From: Trigonopsis variabilis | Lineage: Eukaryota > Ascomycota > Trigonopsidomycetes > Trigonopsidales > Trigonopsidaceae | DNA length: 64,000 nt | Assembly: GCA_003707065.3 (NCBI GenBank) | Contig: PPXM03000001.1 | Location: forward strand, 1,240,001 to 1,304,000 | Direction: 5' to 3' | Notes under the pieces: model-generated | Database searches by the model: none | Seen by the model: only the letters and a program-made list of their open reading frames with translations | What the model was told of the DNA's origin: nothing | Made by a program: the position numbers and the translations under genes | Part shown: piece after piece, positions 60,914 to 64,000 of the stretch | How the letters are laid out: each line of letters opens with the position of its first letter | Numbering within the stretch: position 1 is the first letter of the stretch

Positions 60914-61221
60914 TTCTTGCTCTTCTTAAAAGTTAGCATACCCCTTTACTTCGACACTAACCCCCATGCTTTATCTTCTCCATGAGGATCCAGCGGCTAA
61001 GACGATTTACGTAGATTTACACGCCCGCAGGCTTGTGGAAAAGGATCAAATCTGCAACGTATGAGCTGCCCTGTCGCTGTTACCACGACGCTCAGATTCG
61101 ACCCAGTGGGTCGAGGTGGATCGACCATTTGATGTCCAGTTCAACTTACAAGCCCAGTTATTAAAGAAGAAATGCCCGTTTATCATACAAACCAGTCTCA
61201 GTCTATCGTCTTCAACGACCA
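60914..61221. other. Intergenic region between SQS1 and SEN1
   Basis: 308 bp between two minus-strand genes, presumably the SEN1 promoter and SQS1 3' UTR. No gene or clear motif recognised. Confidence 0.4.
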
Positions 61222-63230
61222 TTAGCTCCCCAAGCCCTTCTTGGTAGTCTTTACCCGCGCCATTATAGGTTCCAGCTCTCCCTTATTATGCTCGACACCC
61301 AGTGCCTGCCCTGATGACCATCCCATCTTTTCTAATAGAGCCCTTCCTCGGTTATCGGATTCAATTTCCGGAGCATTGCCACCAACTACATCACCCTCTC
61401 GATGGCGCGTTCGGGTGTAGTCAGCAGCGCTCCCTACTCTTTTTCCTCCAACCTTGGTATTGTTAGTCTTGGCATCACTGCGCGGGGCAAATGATAATAA
61501 TTTAGTGATGGCGGCAAGTCGCCGATCGACGTCCTCATCATAAGCATGTTTAGGAGACTTTATAAAGGTCAAGAACCTGTTATGGCCACTGCCGATAGAA
61601 CTCGTCTTGAGATTCAATTTCATTCCGGCCAGATGCAGTCTTTTCCGATGAGGTTTCTCCATGGGCGGCAAGGAAAGAGTAGTCCGACCGTCGTCCAAAA
61701 GAAAAGCTTTTATTTCAAAAAGCAAGTCATAACGACTAATGCCATCCGAGTACTTGTCCTTCAACGCGGCAACCCCTGTCTGTTTGAACTTCTTTCCCAA
61801 CTGACCTAATCGACGCAGCTCCTCCCGCTCTCTTTTCTTGTCTGCCTTCTTGCGCTTATCCTTCTTACGCTGGGCTTCCATATGAGCCTCAAGCTCAAGC
61901 AAAAGGTCCTCTTCGTCTGAGATTTCTTGTAGGATATCCTGCTTTGTGCCACGGTAGGTATACTTGACTCTTCCTGGCTTCTTGGCACTAGTCGATGACT
62001 CTCCGCCCTCCATTAGCGCCTCAAAATATTCCTCGAACTCATCAGTTTCATCTAAATCTTCAAAATCGTCGATATTGGCGGTGTCTGAAAGCAAATCATA
62101 AGATTCATCGCCATCTTCAAACATGCCTGCCAATGACAGTCCATCTCCTTCTTCATCTGAGGTCACATCATCTAGATCGAGTCGTAAGAAACTACTTCCA
62201 AGCTCCTGTATAGGAAGCCAGAGAGGCTCGTCCGAGTCTGAGAATCTAACAGAGACCTCCAGGATTCCATTGACAGTTCTCTTTGAGAGTATACCGCTCA
62301 CTCCACAGTCCATAGATTCCAATAGGTCGTTGAAATCATTCTTGTTTAGTTTAGATTCCCGTTCTGACTGACCGGAATCTTCTGGGGCTATATAAATATC
62401 GTCCCCGCCGATATCTATGGTTGAAAAAGCATTGGGTAAGTCATGAATAGAGACCTGCTCATCATCTAGGTTTTCATTCAGAAAATCGTCCTCTTCAGCA
62501 ATATTATCAAGATAATCCTGAAATGCTATATCGTCATCCTCATCACGGAATATTACCGCTCGAGGTTGTTGATTCCGCCGCTGTTTATTTCTCTGTCGCT
62601 TCTTTTTGCCCTTTTCTTTTTTATTTCCCAAATATTCAGCTAGGCTGATAAAATCCTCTTCAGGTTGATTCTTTTTTGGACCATTCTTGGTCTGCTGTTT
62701 CTTAGGGCTTAATAAAATGATCTCATCTTCTTCCAATTCATCCGATCCCTCGCTATCCGAATTCTCTTTCGCGATTTCCATCGTTGGTTCTCCCTTGGGG
62801 GGATGATCACTCCCATGCGTGCCAAGCTCCCGTTTCACCTCCAGATCATGCTTCATATCTTTCTCACTCTCTAAAACAAGCGACACGACCTTATCCTCAT
62901 TATGCAAATGGGAAAGAAAATCAACAATCTCGTCATCTTCCTCATCTTCAATTCCATCTTCAAGCGGTTGTTTAAGAATCGAAGGATCATAAATAGTACT
63001 AGATTTAACAAAAATCACAGGCATCAACCGCAGTTGGGATGAAACATCTAAACTTGCCCATCCCCTAGCTCGATCACTGGATTTAAGAGTGAACACGTTC
63101 TTGTCGTCATCTGGTCGGTCAGCCCATCTTTCATCCACACTATACAACCTCGTGGTTTTGGCTTGGGTGCTCTTTTATTCCCTTGCCGCTGTTTATGATG
63201 TTTAGCCCCTCGCTTAGGACCTCTAGCCAT
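61222..63230 (-). CDS. SQS1: G-patch and R3H protein Sqs1, Prp43 helicase cofactor
   Basis: CDS complement(join(61222..63110,63146..63230)), 657 residues. Sqs1 (Pfa1) activates the DEAH helicase Prp43 in ribosome biogenesis and pre-mRNA splicing. The first exon is a basic leader (MARGPKRGAKHHKQRQGNKR). Long acidic stretches occupy the middle. An R3H-like region (about 500-560: EIKAFLLDDGRTTLSLPPME) lies before the C-terminal G-patch (GRALLEKMGWSSGQALGVEH). The 35-bp intron (63111-63145) was chosen because it keeps frame and has a GTATAG donor and a CTGAC branch motif. The start is the ATG at 63230; a longer frame would need a TTG start. Confidence 0.88.
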
Positions 63231-63513
63231 GGTGAACAAGTGAGGTGAAGAGGAGCTCGCTTGGCCCTAGCTCGGTATCGTCACCACCATCATCGCGTTA
63301 CAATTTACCCTCTTGGGACATCAGTCGCGGCCTTGCTCATCGTCAGATCATCTCTTTTCCATTTGCATTGAAAGTTATACATAGGCTAGAAACCAAAGTT
63401 ACTAATTAGAAAGACACGGACCGTTCTGGATTTCTTTGCGATCTTGTGAAGATCTACTTTTGAGTCTTGGTTGTGACGGGCAGATCTAGGTCTACCTTTG
63501 GTGGCAATCTCAA
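63231..63513. promoter_or_regulatory. Divergent promoter SQS1/ATG4
   Basis: 283 bp between two outward-pointing genes. A TGCTCATCGT word near 63335 matches the ribosome-biogenesis PAC box (complement of GCGATGAGMT) at 8 of 10 positions, which would fit SQS1, but one such match may be chance. Confidence 0.35.
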
Positions 63514-64000
63514 ATGAGCTTGAACCGGATATTATATCGGCTATGGGATGATCGGGAATCTTATAACACAGATCCCTCCGCTGAAATCTGGTGTATGGGC
63601 TCATGTTACCCGCCTCATGTCCCAGAAAAGGAGGGAGAGGAGGAGAGAAAGATACCTTATGATGACAAGTTTATCCAAGATGTGGAATCTAAACTTTGGT
63701 TTACTTATAGAACTGGGTTTAATATAATCAAGCATCACCCTGAAGGTCCGCAGCCTTTGTCTTTTAAACATATTATTCGCGGCCAGTTTAACGACCTGTC
63801 AGGGTTCACCACTGACTGTGGTTGGGGTTGTATGATCCGAAGTGGGCAATCATTATTAGCGAATACATTAGTTTTCTTGATACTGAGTCGACAGTGGAGG
63901 TATAATCCCTGTGAACGTGACGATCCTTGTACTCGTTCGCATCGGGAAATCATATCCTGGTTCTCAGATCATCCTCAATCTCCTTTTTCCATACATAGCT
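63514..64000 (+). CDS. ATG4: Cysteine protease Atg4 (5' part, runs off window)
   Basis: Partial CDS, 162 codons visible, no stop before the window end. Atg4 cleaves the C-terminus of Atg8 and later releases it from membranes, a core step of autophagy. The N-terminus reads EIWCMGSCYPP and KLWFTYRTGFNII, then the catalytic-cysteine motif TTDCGWGCMIRSGQSLLANTL. The nucleophile is the GWGC cysteine, about residue 106. Most family members have TDTGWGC; here the residue before GWG is cysteine (DCGWGC). No intron is needed in the visible part. The start at 63514 is the first ATG giving the conserved beginning. Confidence 0.93.
   Translation, partial: MSLNRILYRLWDDRESYNTDPSAEIWCMGSCYPPHVPEKEGEEERKIPYDDKFIQDVESKLWFTYRTGFNIIKHHPEGPQPLSFKHIIRGQFNDLSGFTTDCGWGCMIRSGQSLLANTLVFLILSRQWRYNPCERDDPCTRSHREIISWFSDHPQSPFSIHS

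Noticed and set aside
63325-63345. PAC-like box between SQS1 and ATG4 as a confirmed regulatory site
   Set aside because: Only 8 of 10 bases match and no companion RRPE box was seen, so it is mentioned but not called.

Overview
This is a gene-dense piece of a fungal nuclear chromosome, almost certainly from an ascomycete. Evidence: Zn2Cys6 and fungal C2H2/Fungal_trans-type regulators, a Tul1/Dsc1 ligase, an SPG1/TEM1 GTPase, an NHA1-type antiporter, a single LAG1-type ceramide synthase, and spliceosomal introns in most genes. I placed about 44 introns by joining reading frames. Nearly all are 32-50 bp, have GTRNGT-like donors and a CTRAY (CTAAC/CTAAT/CTGAC) branch motif close to the 3' AG. 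The short introns, the degenerate branch points, and CAND1 and FHIP-type genes argue against a budding yeast. A Taphrinomycotina-like or other early ascomycete is my guess and is not proven. I see no tRNA, rRNA, CRISPR, transposon or virus-derived element.

Layout. 0-14.5 kb: long-chain acyl-CoA synthetase; the SEACAT subunit MTC5/WDR59; a mitochondrial hotdog thioesterase; an ankyrin/double-BTB protein; the cullin exchange factor CAND1. 14.4-17.7 kb: the largest gap, probably the long promoter and spliced leader of a KLF1-like C2H2 regulator (17.7-21.1 kb). 21.4-35.4 kb: FHIP (dynein/Hook adaptor), DSC1/TUL1 Golgi E3 ligase, ELG1 (PCNA unloader), LSM3, the sorting nexin MVP1, a probable UTP8-like t-UTP, and SPG1. 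36.5-43.6 kb: NHA1-like Na+/H+ antiporter, CDC48, ceramide synthase. 44.9-54.5 kb: an accessory-looking block with an OYE-family enoate reductase, an amino-acid permease, an FAD monooxygenase, a regulator with two tandem Zn2Cys6 clusters, an F-box-like protein and a TENA/THI-4 protein. 54.8-64 kb: SEN1, SQS1 and the 5' part of ATG4, which runs off the end.

Housekeeping genes flank the 44.9-54.5 kb block. Its members (reductase, transporter, monooxygenase, regulator) could form a small catabolic or detoxification cluster. The permease and monooxygenase share a divergent promoter carrying seven copies of a CCGTCGC-centred repeat, which may coordinate them.

Most notable observations: the double zinc-cluster regulator (12 correctly spaced cysteines assembled across five exons), the extreme intron shortness with an 18-nt microexon in MVP1, the repeat array in the permease/monooxygenase promoter, an exact PACE element (GGTGGCAAA) upstream of CDC48, and a TENA-family protein with no cysteine. 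Exon joins given below were worked out by hand from frame, splice signals and family homology and have not been checked against transcripts.
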